Assembly (NCBI RefSeq): GCF_000520995.1
Contig: NZ_JACA01000033.1
Location: 62,001 to 126,000, forward strand
Length of the DNA stretch: 64,000 nucleotides
Reading direction: 5' to 3'
From: Aquimarina macrocephali JAMB N27
Lineage (GTDB): Bacteria > Bacteroidota > Bacteroidia > Flavobacteriales > Flavobacteriaceae
Made by a program: the position numbers and the translations under genes. Each line of letters starts with the position of its first letter. The stretch's first letter is position 1. Positions 17,165-25,376 of this stretch are shown one piece after another. The notes under the pieces were generated by a model. It saw only the letters and a list, made by a program, of their open reading frames with translations, ran no database searches and was not told the origin of the DNA.

Positions 17165-19075
17165 ATGCAATTAGATTCAAAAATTCCGGAAGGAAAGCTA
17201 GAAGATAAATGGCGTAACTATCAGGTTACATCACAATTGATCAATCCTGCAAATAAAAAGAAGTTAAATATTATTGTTGTAGGATCAGGACTTTCGGGAG
17301 CAGGAGCAGCATCAACTTTGGCAGAACTAGGATATGATGTGCAATGTTTTTGTTATCAGGATTCAGCTCGAAGAGCACATTCTGTAGCAGCACAAGGAGG
17401 TATTAATGCAGCTAAGAATTATCAGCATGATGGAGACAGTGTTTGGAGGATGTTTTATGACACATTGAAAGGAGGGGATTTCAGATCCCGAGAAGCCAAT
17501 ACATATAGACTGGCCGAACTTTCTGCACCGCTTATTGATCATTTTGTACAACAAGGAGTTCCCTTTGCCAGAGAATATGGAGGAGTATTGGTCAATCGAA
17601 GCTTTGGAGGTGTACAAGTGCAGCGTACTTTTTATGCCAGAGGACAAACGGGGCAACAGTTATTAATGGCGGCATATTCTCAGTTGTACAAAATGGTACG
17701 TGCTAAAAAAGTGAAAATGTTTCCACGTAGTGAAATGCTGGATTTGGTAGTCATTGACGGAAAAGCAAAAGGAATCATCGTTCGTGATTTGGTAACAGGT
17801 GAGCTAAAACGTTATGCTGCAGATGCAGTAGTATTGGCAACAGGAGGGTATTCTCGTGTTTTTAGATTATCAACACTGGCAATTGGTTGTAATGGTAGTG
17901 CTTTATGGAAGGCTCATAAAAAAGGGGCCTTTTTTGGAGCACCTAGCTTTACTCAGATTCATCCTACAGCACTTCCTCAATCCAGTGAAGCCCAGTCTAA
18001 ACTTACGTTAATGTCGGAATCTTTGCGTAATGATGGACGTATTTGGGTTCCTAAAGAAGAAGGAGACACCAGAAAAGCAAATGATATTCCAGAAGAAGAC
18101 CGAGATTATTATCTCGAACGAAGATATCCAAGTTTCGGAAATTTAGCACCAAGAGACATTGCATCTCGAGCAGCAAAAGAGCGAATAGATTCGGGGTATG
18201 GTGTCGGAAAATTAAAGAATGCGGTTTATCTTGATTTTAGACAAGCAATTAACAAATTCGGAATCCAGACTATCCAAGATCGTTATGGGAATCTCTTCAA
18301 GATGTATAAAAAGATTACTGGGATTGATGCATATAAAGAACCCATGCAGATTTCACCTGCAGCACATTTTTCTATGGGGGGATTATGGGTAGATTATGAA
18401 TTAATGACGACCATACCCGGATTGTATGCTATAGGAGAATGCAATTTCTCGGATCATGGGGCGAATAGACTTGGGGCAAATTCACTACTTCAAGCTAGTA
18501 TTGATGGCTATTTTATATTACCAAATACAATTAATGATTACCTAGCAGGTGCTATAAAAGAAGAGCATACAGCCACAAATCATCCTGAGTTTGAAAAGGC
18601 CGAGAAGGAGGTGAAAGCTAACATAGATAAAGTTTTAAAGATAAACGGTACAAAAACAGTAGATCATTTCCACAGAGAATTAGGGAAAGTGATGTGGCAA
18701 GAATGTGCTATGAGTAGAAATAAGAAAGGGTTAGAAAAAGCAATAGAACAAATAAAAATGATACGATATAAATTCTGGAGTGATGTGAAGGTTACCGGAA
18801 GTAGTAATGAACTCAATACAGAATTGGAAAAAGCTTTACGATTAGCCGACTTTATAGAACTGGGTATTTTGATGTGTACAGATGCATTAGAGCGGGATGA
18901 ATCCTGTGGAGCACATTTTAGAGAAGAATTCCAGACCGAAGATGGCGAGGCGGTGCGTGTAGATGATAAGTACTCTTATGTGTCTGCCTGGGAATATAAT
19001 GATGGTGATTTTAAGTTGCACAAAGAAATACTAGAGTTTGAATTTGTGAAACCTTCGGTAAGAAGTTATAAGTGA
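17165..19075 (+). CDS. frdA: Fumarate reductase / succinate dehydrogenase flavoprotein subunit
   Basis: A 636-aa catalytic subunit. The FAD dinucleotide fold is at 36-60 with GSGLSG (40-45); His72 in AHSVAAQGG is the expected covalent FAD attachment site; THPTALP-like QIHPTALP, SMGGLWVDYE and GANRLGANSLLQ form the active site and FAD pocket. The length and class match the B-type enzymes of Bacteroidetes. The gene context (aspartase, Dcu carrier) favours fumarate reduction, but the same enzyme class can run as succinate dehydrogenase, and whether the genome has a second copy cannot be seen here. Confidence 0.93.
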   Translation: MQLDSKIPEGKLEDKWRNYQVTSQLINPANKKKLNIIVVGSGLSGAGAASTLAELGYDVQCFCYQDSARRAHSVAAQGGINAAKNYQHDGDSVWRMFYDTLKGGDFRSREANTYRLAELSAPLIDHFVQQGVPFAREYGGVLVNRSFGGVQVQRTFYARGQTGQQLLMAAYSQLYKMVRAKKVKMFPRSEMLDLVVIDGKAKGIIVRDLVTGELKRYAADAVVLATGGYSRVFRLSTLAIGCNGSALWKAHKKGAFFGAPSFTQIHPTALPQSSEAQSKLTLMSESLRNDGRIWVPKEEGDTRKANDIPEEDRDYYLERRYPSFGNLAPRDIASRAAKERIDSGYGVGKLKNAVYLDFRQAINKFGIQTIQDRYGNLFKMYKKITGIDAYKEPMQISPAAHFSMGGLWVDYELMTTIPGLYAIGECNFSDHGANRLGANSLLQASIDGYFILPNTINDYLAGAIKEEHTATNHPEFEKAEKEVKANIDKVLKINGTKTVDHFHRELGKVMWQECAMSRNKKGLEKAIEQIKMIRYKFWSDVKVTGSSNELNTELEKALRLADFIELGILMCTDALERDESCGAHFREEFQTEDGEAVRVDDKYSYVSAWEYNDGDFKLHKEILEFEFVKPSVRSYK

Positions 19076-19172
19076 TACAATATGAAATGAACCATAACAA
19101 TTAGGTTGATACCAATCGAAATAATTATTGGTGAATTCTATCTAACTGTTGAAAAACAATAAATAGGAATAG

Positions 19173-19916
19173 ATGAAAGTAACATTCAAAATTTGGAGAC
19201 AGGAAGGTCCTAACGATAAAGGAGCGATTAGAGACTACAAGGTGGATGGGTTAACAGAGGATATGTCTTTTCTGGAAGCACTGGATCACCTTAACGAATT
19301 ACTAGTTCTTAAAAACGAAAAGGTTATTGCCTATGAGTATGATTGTCGTGAAGGAATTTGTGGGCAATGTGGTGTTTTTATAAATGGTCGGGCACATGGT
19401 CCACATGATAATATTACTACTTGCCAATTGCATATGCGTAGTTTTAAGGACGGAGATACTATTGTTGTAGAACCCTGGAGAGCAGCTTCTTTTTCGATAA
19501 TTAAAGATTTAATTGTGGACCGTTCTTCTTTAGACAGAATTATAGAGCATGGAGCCTACATCTCTGCAAAAACCGGAACTGCACCAGAAGCAAATGCTAT
19601 TCCTATTCCAAAAGAGGTTTCGGGTCTGGCGATGGATGCTGCAGCTTGTATAGGGTGTGGTGCTTGCGTGGCGACGTGTAAGAATTCGTCTGCAGCTTTA
19701 TTTACTTCGGCAAAAATTAATCATTTAAATAAGCTACCACAAGGAAAAGCAGAAGAACATAAACGTGTACAAGAAATGACATACCAAATGGAAATTGAAG
19801 GATTTGGTAGTTGCACTTTTACTGGTGCTTGCGAGGTAGAGTGTCCCGAGGGAATTTCAATAGTAAATATTGCAGAAATGAATGCCCGATTTATGAAATC
19901 GAAATTATTTGGTTAA
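19173..19916 (+). CDS. frdB: Fumarate reductase / succinate dehydrogenase iron-sulfur subunit
   Basis: A 247-aa subunit carrying three clusters: [2Fe-2S] ligands Cys58, Cys63, Cys66 and Cys84; [4Fe-4S] ligands Cys159, Cys162, Cys165 (CIGCGAC) with Cys224; and [3Fe-4S] ligands Cys169, Cys214, Cys220 by family analogy. It wires the flavoprotein to the cytochrome b subunit. It is separated from the flavoprotein gene by 97 bases that include a small ACCAAT/ATTGGT inverted repeat (19111-19132) but no terminator. Confidence 0.93.
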   Translation: MKVTFKIWRQEGPNDKGAIRDYKVDGLTEDMSFLEALDHLNELLVLKNEKVIAYEYDCREGICGQCGVFINGRAHGPHDNITTCQLHMRSFKDGDTIVVEPWRAASFSIIKDLIVDRSSLDRIIEHGAYISAKTGTAPEANAIPIPKEVSGLAMDAAACIGCGACVATCKNSSAALFTSAKINHLNKLPQGKAEEHKRVQEMTYQMEIEGFGSCTFTGACEVECPEGISIVNIAEMNARFMKSKLFG

Positions 19917-19951
19917 ATCAATCTTTTACAAGATTAAAAATATGTAAACGT

Positions 19952-21109
19952 ATGAAAAATGCTAAATTTCCTTTGATAAAAGCAATGGTTCTTGTTTTGG
20001 CTCTATTGCAAATGAATAGAGTTTATACACAAACTACTGCTGCTGAAGAAACCAAAACTTCAGAAACTCAAAAAAAAGAATCTAATTGGATAGATGAAAT
20101 CACTTCTAGAGTGACACCTTACGGCAGTATACGAATTGGAGCTGGTTTTACCGAAGAAGGTGAAATAGGAATTTCGAATAATGCACCACGTGTAGGGTTA
20201 AAATTTAAACACGCATTATCTAATGACGAAGCAGAAAATTTTAATATCATTGGTGGTATTGAGTTTGGTTTAAATCTGGTGTCTAGAGACGATACAGTAG
20301 AGTTTGCGGTAGATCCCGGAGCAGGAATTGCACAAGTTGGTGATGCCGTGTTTACCAGATTGGGATTCGCAGGGGTATCATATCGAGATTTTGAATTCAC
20401 TTTCGGGAAACAAAACTCTGTTTATTATACCATGGGAGCTACAGAAATAGATCGCTTTCTTGCACTTGGAGGGGCGGCTATTGGAGTATGGAATATTTCA
20501 GATGGTGGAGTATCCGGTACAGGTCGTGCTAATCAGGTATTTATTCTAAAATATCAAAAGAATGGATTAAGCCTTGGAGTGCAAGCAGAAGCAAGAAATA
20601 TCTCTGAGAATAGTGAGAGTATTGATACTTATGGATTTGGAGCAAATTATAAGATAGGAGGGTTTGGTATAGGAGTCGGTTATAATAAAGTAAATGATGG
20701 TGTCGAGGATCCTTTACCTAATCAGGCCAAGGATGGGGATGAAGCTTTTGTTACTTCCGCTTCTTTTGAAAAAGGTCGATTTACTGTAGCAGTATCCTAT
20801 TCTATTTTAAAACAACATCAGCGATTGGGAGATGTTTTTTATGACGCTAAAGGTGTTGAGTTCTATGCTCGATATAAATTTTCTACTAATAAAAGATGGC
20901 ATTTTGCTACCGGTTTCAATTACTTAAAACCAGATGATGATCAAAATTTAGGTGATTTTGACACCAAATTTGGAATTGCTGAGGTAGGATACAACTTTAA
21001 AAAATCTAGTCACATTTTTGCTGCAACAAAGATAGAACTAAGTGAAAATAGTATAGGAAACAGACGTAATCAAAGTGTCTTTGGTATTGGAATTCGATTC
21101 GGGTTTTAA
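19952..21109 (+). CDS. Outer-membrane porin
   Basis: A 385-aa beta-barrel protein. ATG at 19952 is chosen over the longer frame because it starts the signal peptide MKNAKFPLIKAMVLVLALLQ, cleaved near VYTQ; the longer frame would run back into the iron-sulfur gene. The mature part has alternating strands such as YGSIRIGAGF, NIIGGIEFGLNL and FEFTFGKQNS, and ends in IRFGF with the C-terminal Phe of outer-membrane proteins. It resembles general (Porin_4-like) porins. As last gene of the operon it plausibly admits asparagine, aspartate or dicarboxylates. A terminator follows at 21188. Confidence 0.85.
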   Translation: MKNAKFPLIKAMVLVLALLQMNRVYTQTTAAEETKTSETQKKESNWIDEITSRVTPYGSIRIGAGFTEEGEIGISNNAPRVGLKFKHALSNDEAENFNIIGGIEFGLNLVSRDDTVEFAVDPGAGIAQVGDAVFTRLGFAGVSYRDFEFTFGKQNSVYYTMGATEIDRFLALGGAAIGVWNISDGGVSGTGRANQVFILKYQKNGLSLGVQAEARNISENSESIDTYGFGANYKIGGFGIGVGYNKVNDGVEDPLPNQAKDGDEAFVTSASFEKGRFTVAVSYSILKQHQRLGDVFYDAKGVEFYARYKFSTNKRWHFATGFNYLKPDDDQNLGDFDTKFGIAEVGYNFKKSSHIFAATKIELSENSIGNRRNQSVFGIGIRFGF

Positions 21110-21187
21110 ATTATAATTTCACTGATAATTTAGAATATCGTTTTATAACTAAATGTTGTAATCAAAATAGAGCGCTTCAAACTTAAT

Positions 21188-21224
21188 AAACCTCTCAATA
21201 CTACAAAAACAGAGAGGTTTTTTT
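21188..21224 (+). terminator. Intrinsic terminator of the aspartate/fumarate operon
   Basis: AAACCTCTC (21188-21196) pairs with GAGAGGTTT (21212-21220), followed by an unbroken T run to 21224. Marks the end of the transporter-to-porin unit. Confidence 0.85.
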
Positions 21225-21281
21225 ATGCTTCATACTCACCCAAATTAAGATTTCTTTCCACTTAATTTTCATAAATAAATA

Positions 21282-21371
21282 CTTCAGTTTATGATAGGGA
21301 AGTTTCACTTTCATTTTAAGACGTTTCACCCAAAAACAGAATAATTATCCCCTAATCTCAAAGTACATTTG
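21282..21371 (+). promoter_or_regulatory. LytTR-type promoter of the 21.4-kb lipoprotein transcript
   Basis: Direct half-sites start at 21282 (CTTCAG), 21303 (TTTCAC, in AAGTTTCAC) and 21324 (TTTCAC, in ACGTTTCAC), each 21 bp apart. TACATTTG, a full TAnnTTTG match, starts at 21364. Offsets to the -7 element are again 82, 61 and 40 bp. The 12-bp spacer TTTCATTTTAAG closely resembles the one at 12.39 kb. First start codon downstream is 21420. Confidence 0.78.
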
Positions 21372-21419
21372 TATAAGAAATCAAGATAAAAACTTAATTA
21401 AATAATACTATTGGGAATC

Positions 21420-21593
21420 ATGGAAACAGCAAATTTGAAGATAGTGTATAATCACAAAAACCAGAAGGAAATGAATATAATAAATCAAAATAAAAACCTT
21501 CTGCTTATAAAGAGATTAGAGATGCAGATACGAAATTGGTATCTAAAATTAGAGCAGTTGGGTATAGGAGCAGGTGCAGCAATTAGAAACTAA
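21420..21593 (+). CDS. Small ORF (57 aa), possibly frameshifted
   Basis: First ATG after the LytTR-type promoter, giving 57 residues ending in GIGAGAAIRN. In another frame the stretch from about 21502 reads SAYKEIRDADTKLVSKIRAVG, which looks more protein-like than the in-frame version and would join the GIGAGAAIRN ending if one base were removed near 21555-21560. So this may be a decayed or mis-sequenced small gene instead of an intact one. No family is recognised. Confidence 0.35.
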   Translation: METANLKIVYNHKNQKEMNIINQNKNLLLIKRLEMQIRNWYLKLEQLGIGAGAAIRN

Positions 21594-21632
21594 ACGATCG
21601 AAGAATTAGTAATAAATAAAAAATATAAAAAG

Positions 21633-21770
21633 ATGAAAACGATACAGTCGGTTCTAATGAATCTTTCAAAAAATATATCGAAAAGCATAATACAAAAAGA
21701 GGGATATAAAGATCAAGAAGAATTTTTATCCCAATATAAAGAAGACTACGAAACTTTTTTGTTTATCTAA
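21633..21770 (+). CDS. Small ORF (45 aa), unknown
   Basis: ATG at 21633 to TAA at 21770, 45 residues with an amphipathic start (MKTIQSVLMNLSKNISKSI) and an acidic, aromatic end (QYKEDYETFLFI). It lies in the same transcript, 14 bases before the lipoprotein gene at 21785. Its usual codon pattern and position support expression; function unknown. Confidence 0.42.
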   Translation: MKTIQSVLMNLSKNISKSIIQKEGYKDQEEFLSQYKEDYETFLFI

Positions 21771-21784
21771 AAACATCATAAATC

Positions 21785-22438
21785 ATGAAGACTATTAAAA
21801 AAATATTTGGAAGTACGGTGATATTGATACTCTTATCCAGTTGTTCGTCTGTGAAGATGATAGATTCGTGGAAAAATCTAGAAGTATCTGATTTAAAGGA
21901 TAAGAAAATGATGATAGTTAGTAAAACCGATGATAAAACTGCCAGAATAAGATTTGAAAAGGATTTGGTACAGCATTTAAACAAGAAAGGATATCAATCT
22001 GTTGAAAGTTATATCATGTTCCCAAAATCATCATCTACAAAAGAATTGAGTGAACAGGAAATGACTGAAATCAAATCAATTCTAAAAAATAGAGGTATCA
22101 AGGTTGTAATAATGACCACCCTAAAAGATTGTGAAGAATATACAAAAACAACAACAATAAATAATTCCTACTATGAGGCATATCCTTCTTATTATGGACT
22201 TGGGTATTACAGAGGTTTTTATGGATACTACAGAACCATTTATCTTGAATCAAACCCTGTTACAATGATAACAACGAATGCAAAAAAATATACTCTCGAA
22301 ACTGTAATATTTGATCTTACACAATCGGAAGAAAAACAAGTGTTATCTGTAATTACTACAGAGATAGATGATCCAAAAGTACTCGGTACTATATCTACAG
22401 ATTTCTCTAAAAAGATAGTAAAAGAATTAGATAAATAA
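21785..22438 (+). CDS. Lipoprotein, paralogue of the 24.7-kb lipoprotein
   Basis: A 217-aa lipoprotein with signal MKTIKKIFGSTVILILLSSC (Cys20) followed by SSVKMIDSW. The body has an alpha/beta pattern (KKMMIVSKTD, VVIMTTLKDC) and a Tyr/Gly-rich insert (YPSYYGLGYYRGFYGYY) near residues 137-153. The end KYTLETVIFDLTQSEEKQVLSVIT matches YVLETVTYDLSLAKEKQLVNVC in the protein at 24666, so the two are paralogues. The fold recalls DUF4136-type envelope lipoproteins; function unknown. The gene ends at a strong terminator and is read from the LytTR-type promoter at 21.3 kb. Confidence 0.78.
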   Translation: MKTIKKIFGSTVILILLSSCSSVKMIDSWKNLEVSDLKDKKMMIVSKTDDKTARIRFEKDLVQHLNKKGYQSVESYIMFPKSSSTKELSEQEMTEIKSILKNRGIKVVIMTTLKDCEEYTKTTTINNSYYEAYPSYYGLGYYRGFYGYYRTIYLESNPVTMITTNAKKYTLETVIFDLTQSEEKQVLSVITTEIDDPKVLGTISTDFSKKIVKELDK

Positions 22439-22465
22439 TTTTCATGATTGGTTAGATTGATTGTT

Positions 22466-22509
22466 GGCAGCCGGGGATTTCGTAGATGTTTTTTTCGGCT
22501 GCCTTTTTT
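22466..22509 (+). terminator. Strong intrinsic terminator after the 21.8-kb lipoprotein
   Basis: GGCAGCCG (22466-22473) pairs with CGGCTGCC (22496-22503), then six T. The 22-base loop itself ends in a T run. Confidence 0.85.
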
Positions 22510-22530
22510 AAAGTTATACATAGAAAATTA

Positions 22531-22680
22531 ATGAAAACCATACTTGAAAATATAACAAGAGTATTGTGTTTGAAATTCAAAAGAGGTGAAGAGTCTCCCC
22601 ATACCTTCACCTCTGTACTGAAGCCTCCAATTCCCAAACGGAGGCTTCGTTTTATAGAAGAACGAATTATAAAAATATGA
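22531..22680 (+). CDS. Candidate 49-aa ORF overlapping the kinase start (ATGA)
   Basis: ATG at 22531 opens a 49-residue basic peptide (begins MKTILENITRVLCLKFKRGE, ends FIEERIIKI) whose TGA overlaps the kinase ATG at 22677 as ATGA, the geometry of translational coupling. The ORF spans two strong RNA hairpins, so it may be a leader peptide whose translation opens the kinase start, or simply a chance frame through structured leader. No homologue is recognised. Confidence 0.35.
   Translation: MKTILENITRVLCLKFKRGEESPHTFTSVLKPPIPKRRLRFIEERIIKI
22582..22652 (+). promoter_or_regulatory. Tandem hairpin leader before the second kinase
   Basis: Hairpin 1: AGAGGTGAAG (22582-22591) with CTTCACCTCT (22605-22614). 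Hairpin 2: GAAGCCTCC (22620-22628) with GGAGGCTTC (22640-22648), then GTTTTAT. Both stems are perfect. Hairpin 2 with its T-tract could be a terminator 25 bases before the kinase start, i.e. an attenuator. Confidence 0.5.
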
Positions 22681-23783
22681 ACACTAGTAAAAATCATATA
22701 ATCCATACAATTTTCCGTAATTTTAACGAGTACGAATCAAAGCAGATACTATTTACATTGAGTTCTAGAAAAATAAAACAGACTGTGATTTTAAAGATAG
22801 CATTACTTATAGCAGTGCTTATCAATCTACCAAGAACATTAACCTTTTTTGATATCAATACGAAGTTAGTGGATTCATTTTCTGAAGTTTCTATTCGAGA
22901 TATTATAATACGCTTTTTATTTCTTTTCATGATGTCATTAGTAACACTGGAGCTTAATACCAATTGGAAAAACATATACTCTCAGTACACCATTTTCTGG
23001 AGAACATGTATTACTATTGCACTTAATGCAATATGGTTTTTAGGTATAGTAAAGTTGTTTGTTTTGATGTATCCTATAGCTACTGGTCAGCTGTTATCAG
23101 AATCCGAAATTGGATTTATGTATTTTGTCTATTTTATAATCCTGATAATTAATGTTTTTATTGCCCGAATTCTTAGATACCAAACTGTACATCAAGAAGA
23201 TCTTATAGAAAATGAAAGACTAAAGCAGCAAAACCTTCAAAAAGAATTAACAGCACTAAAAAACCAAATCAATCCCCATTTTCTGTTTAATTCTTTAAAC
23301 TCTTTAAATTCTCTGGTCCGAGATAATAAAGAGGCAACTACATTCATTAAGGAGCTATCCTTTATGTATCGATATATTTTACAAAGTGGAGAAAGAGATT
23401 TGGTTTCTTTACAAGAAGAACTTAAATTTTTGGATAGCTATATTCATTTGATAAAAGCCAGATATAGGGATCGATTTATGATTGATATTGCCATAGATGA
23501 TATGTGTTTACAACGAGAGGTGCCTCCATTAGCACTGTAATTATTAGTTGAAAATGCGGTAAAACATAATGAGATTTCAGAAGATAATCCATTAAAAATT
23601 AGTGTTTTTAATGAAGAAGGATCTATTTGTGTCGAAAATAAAATAAGACCGAGAACCTCTTTTGTGGATAGTACAGGTAATGGACTAATGAATTTGGATA
23701 AGCGATATTTTTTGCTAAAAAAACAACATATTAATATTAGTAATATTAATAATATATTTAGAGTAAAACTACCTTTAAATTAA
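22677..23783 (+). pseudogene. LytS-type sensor histidine kinase interrupted by an in-frame stop
   Basis: The frame encodes four or five membrane spans (residues 36-165) and the kinase domain with phospho-acceptor His201 (NPHFLFNSLNSLNSL), then hits TAA at 23538-23540 (codon 288). The same frame continues without interruption to TAA at 23781-23783 and encodes LLVENAVKHNEIS and GLMNLDKRYFLL, the N-box and G-box of the ATPase half. In the intact paralogue at 10385 the residue at the stop is Gln (MQLLVENA), so one C-to-T change of CAA explains it. Truncated at 287 aa, the product keeps the His but lacks ATP binding. Full length would be 368 aa. The response regulator gene follows 5 bases later and is intact. 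Confidence 0.85.
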
Positions 23784-23788
23784 ACCAT

Positions 23789-24550
23789 ATGAAAGTAGTA
23801 TTAGTAGAAGATGAAATTGCTGCAAGTGAACATCTTACGTTTTTATTGAATTCTATCAATCCTGATATTAAAATTTTAAGAGTTTTAGATTCTGTAAAAT
23901 CGGCTATTGAATATTTTTCTACCTCTCAAGAAGCAGAACTTATTTTTATGGATATCCATCTGGCAGATGGAATTTCTTTTGAAATCTTTGAGCGGGTGCA
24001 GATAGAAACTCCTATTATTTTTACAACAGCCTATGACCAATATGCTATTAAGGCATTTAAGGTAAACAGTATAGATTATTTATTAAAACCAATTGACGAA
24101 GATGAATTGTTTGGAGCAGTTCAAAAATTTAAAAACAAGCCTAATGAAGAAGGTGCTTTAAACAATCAAATTCATGGAATGTTACAATTGCTTCAGTCCA
24201 AAACCAAATCATACAAGACGACCTACTTGATACATCATAGAGATGAATTAATACCTGTTAAAACAGAGGGTATTGCTTATTTTTACATTGATACAGGAGT
24301 GGTTAAAGCTGTCACTACCGAAAACAAAACTTACATCGTGGATAAGAAATTAGAGGATATTGAAGAGGAATTAAACCCTGAAATTTTTAATAGAGTTAAC
24401 CGACAATTCATAATTCATAAAAATGCAATTGAAAATATTAAGCAATATTTTAATGGAAAATTGATTGTGAATATAAACCCGGTATCAAAAGAACGCATAG
24501 TTGTAAGTAAAGCAAAAGCTACAAGTTTTAAAAAATGGATAGATTTATAA
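23789..24550 (+). CDS. LytTR-family response regulator (partner of the interrupted kinase)
   Basis: A 253-aa regulator, paralogous over its whole length to the one at 11494. Receiver domain 1-118: E7-D8 pocket, phospho-acceptor Asp55 (FMDIHLADG), FTTAYDQYAIKAF and NSIDYLLKPI. LytTR domain from about residue 148, with NRVNRQFIIHKNAI. It starts 5 bases after the kinase frame. With its cognate kinase truncated it may be controlled by the 10.4-kb kinase or act unphosphorylated. LytTR-type repeats at 21.3 and 27.9 kb flank this locus and are candidate targets. Confidence 0.92.
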   Translation: MKVVLVEDEIAASEHLTFLLNSINPDIKILRVLDSVKSAIEYFSTSQEAELIFMDIHLADGISFEIFERVQIETPIIFTTAYDQYAIKAFKVNSIDYLLKPIDEDELFGAVQKFKNKPNEEGALNNQIHGMLQLLQSKTKSYKTTYLIHHRDELIPVKTEGIAYFYIDTGVVKAVTTENKTYIVDKKLEDIEEELNPEIFNRVNRQFIIHKNAIENIKQYFNGKLIVNINPVSKERIVVSKAKATSFKKWIDL

Positions 24551-24603
24551 CAATGAAGTAGCTGTTATTGTTGGCATATTTATATTTCATCTAAAAAGTT
24601 TTT

Positions 24604-24628
24604 TAAAATAAGCACAATGCTTATTTTA
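24604..24628 (+). terminator. Perfect hairpin after the response regulator
   Basis: TAAAATAAGCA (24604-24614) pairs with TGCTTATTTTA (24618-24628) over a CAA loop. The 3' arm ends in TTTTA, so it can act as a weak terminator; it also lies only 37 bases before the next start codon and could influence its translation. Confidence 0.5.
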
Positions 24629-24665
24629 GTGCAAAATGAATCATTATTATAATTAAAAAGGGTTT

Positions 24666-25328
24666 ATGGCAAGAATGTGGCAGCTTATTAGGTTTTTTAT
24701 ACTTACCATATTAATTTCAAGTTGCTCTACCATTAAATTAATGGATTCCTGGAGTTCAAAAGATTTTCAGGCAATAAAAAAGAAGAAAATTTTGGTTGCG
24801 GCAAAAAACCCGGATCTGAAAATTAGAAAGACGTATGAAATTGCTATTGCAAATAAGTTAAGAAACCAGGGAATTGATGCCATAGAAATTCATAAGAAAT
24901 TTCCTGATTTTGAAGAAAAAGAAACACTCACAAAAGAAGAAGAAACAGAGATTATACAATTGTTTACCAACGAAGGGATCACAGGAGTAATGGTTGCATC
25001 CTTAAAGAATACTATAGAAACAAATAATTTCGAAACGCCTAAAGGTGCAAATATTCCTAGAGAATATCGCGATAAATACTTCTTTTCATATAGTAAAGTC
25101 GATGATATTAGCGCATTACCAAATCTGGACTCCATAGATTTTGATGACCCCCCAGAGGTAGCTATAAAATCTACAACGTATGTGCTAGAAACAGTAACCT
25201 ATGATCTTTCTTTGGCAAAAGAAAAACAGCTCGTAAATGTATGCCTGATTGATGTAACTGACCCGGATTCAGGCTCTCAAATTCTTAGTAAGTTTTCTAA
25301 AATTGTTTCTGATCAGTTTAAAAAATAG
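24666..25328 (+). CDS. Lipoprotein, paralogue of the 21.8-kb lipoprotein
   Basis: A 220-aa lipoprotein with signal ending LTILISSC (Cys20), then STIKLMDSW, matching SSVKMIDSW in the 21785 protein. The C-terminal half (YVLETVTYDLSLAKEKQLVNV) also aligns. The Tyr/Gly-rich insert of the paralogue is replaced by a charged segment (PREYRDKYFFSYSKVDD). Function unknown; the two copies bracket the LytS/LytTR genes, suggesting a duplicated output gene of that system. A DUF2235 hydrolase follows 48 bases later. Confidence 0.75.
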   Translation: MARMWQLIRFFILTILISSCSTIKLMDSWSSKDFQAIKKKKILVAAKNPDLKIRKTYEIAIANKLRNQGIDAIEIHKKFPDFEEKETLTKEEETEIIQLFTNEGITGVMVASLKNTIETNNFETPKGANIPREYRDKYFFSYSKVDDISALPNLDSIDFDDPPEVAIKSTTYVLETVTYDLSLAKEKQLVNVCLIDVTDPDSGSQILSKFSKIVSDQFKK

Positions 25329-25376
25329 TAGTTTTAAAAATGTATTAGCTCTATTTAGCGTTAAACCTTACTGTAT

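Noticed and set aside
19111..19132. ACCAAT/ATTGGT inverted repeat between the flavoprotein and iron-sulfur genes as another MITE copy
   Set aside because: Only the 6-bp ends resemble the 145-bp element; there is no matching interior and no clear target duplication, so it is not counted as a copy.
19811..19951. Long N-terminal extension of the porin, overlapping the iron-sulfur gene
   Set aside because: ATG at 19952 begins a proper signal peptide; the extension is an out-of-frame reading of the iron-sulfur gene.
23538..23783. A frameshift as cause of the second kinase's interruption
   Set aside because: The downstream ATPase motifs are in the same frame as the upstream part, so it is a single nonsense codon, not a frameshift.
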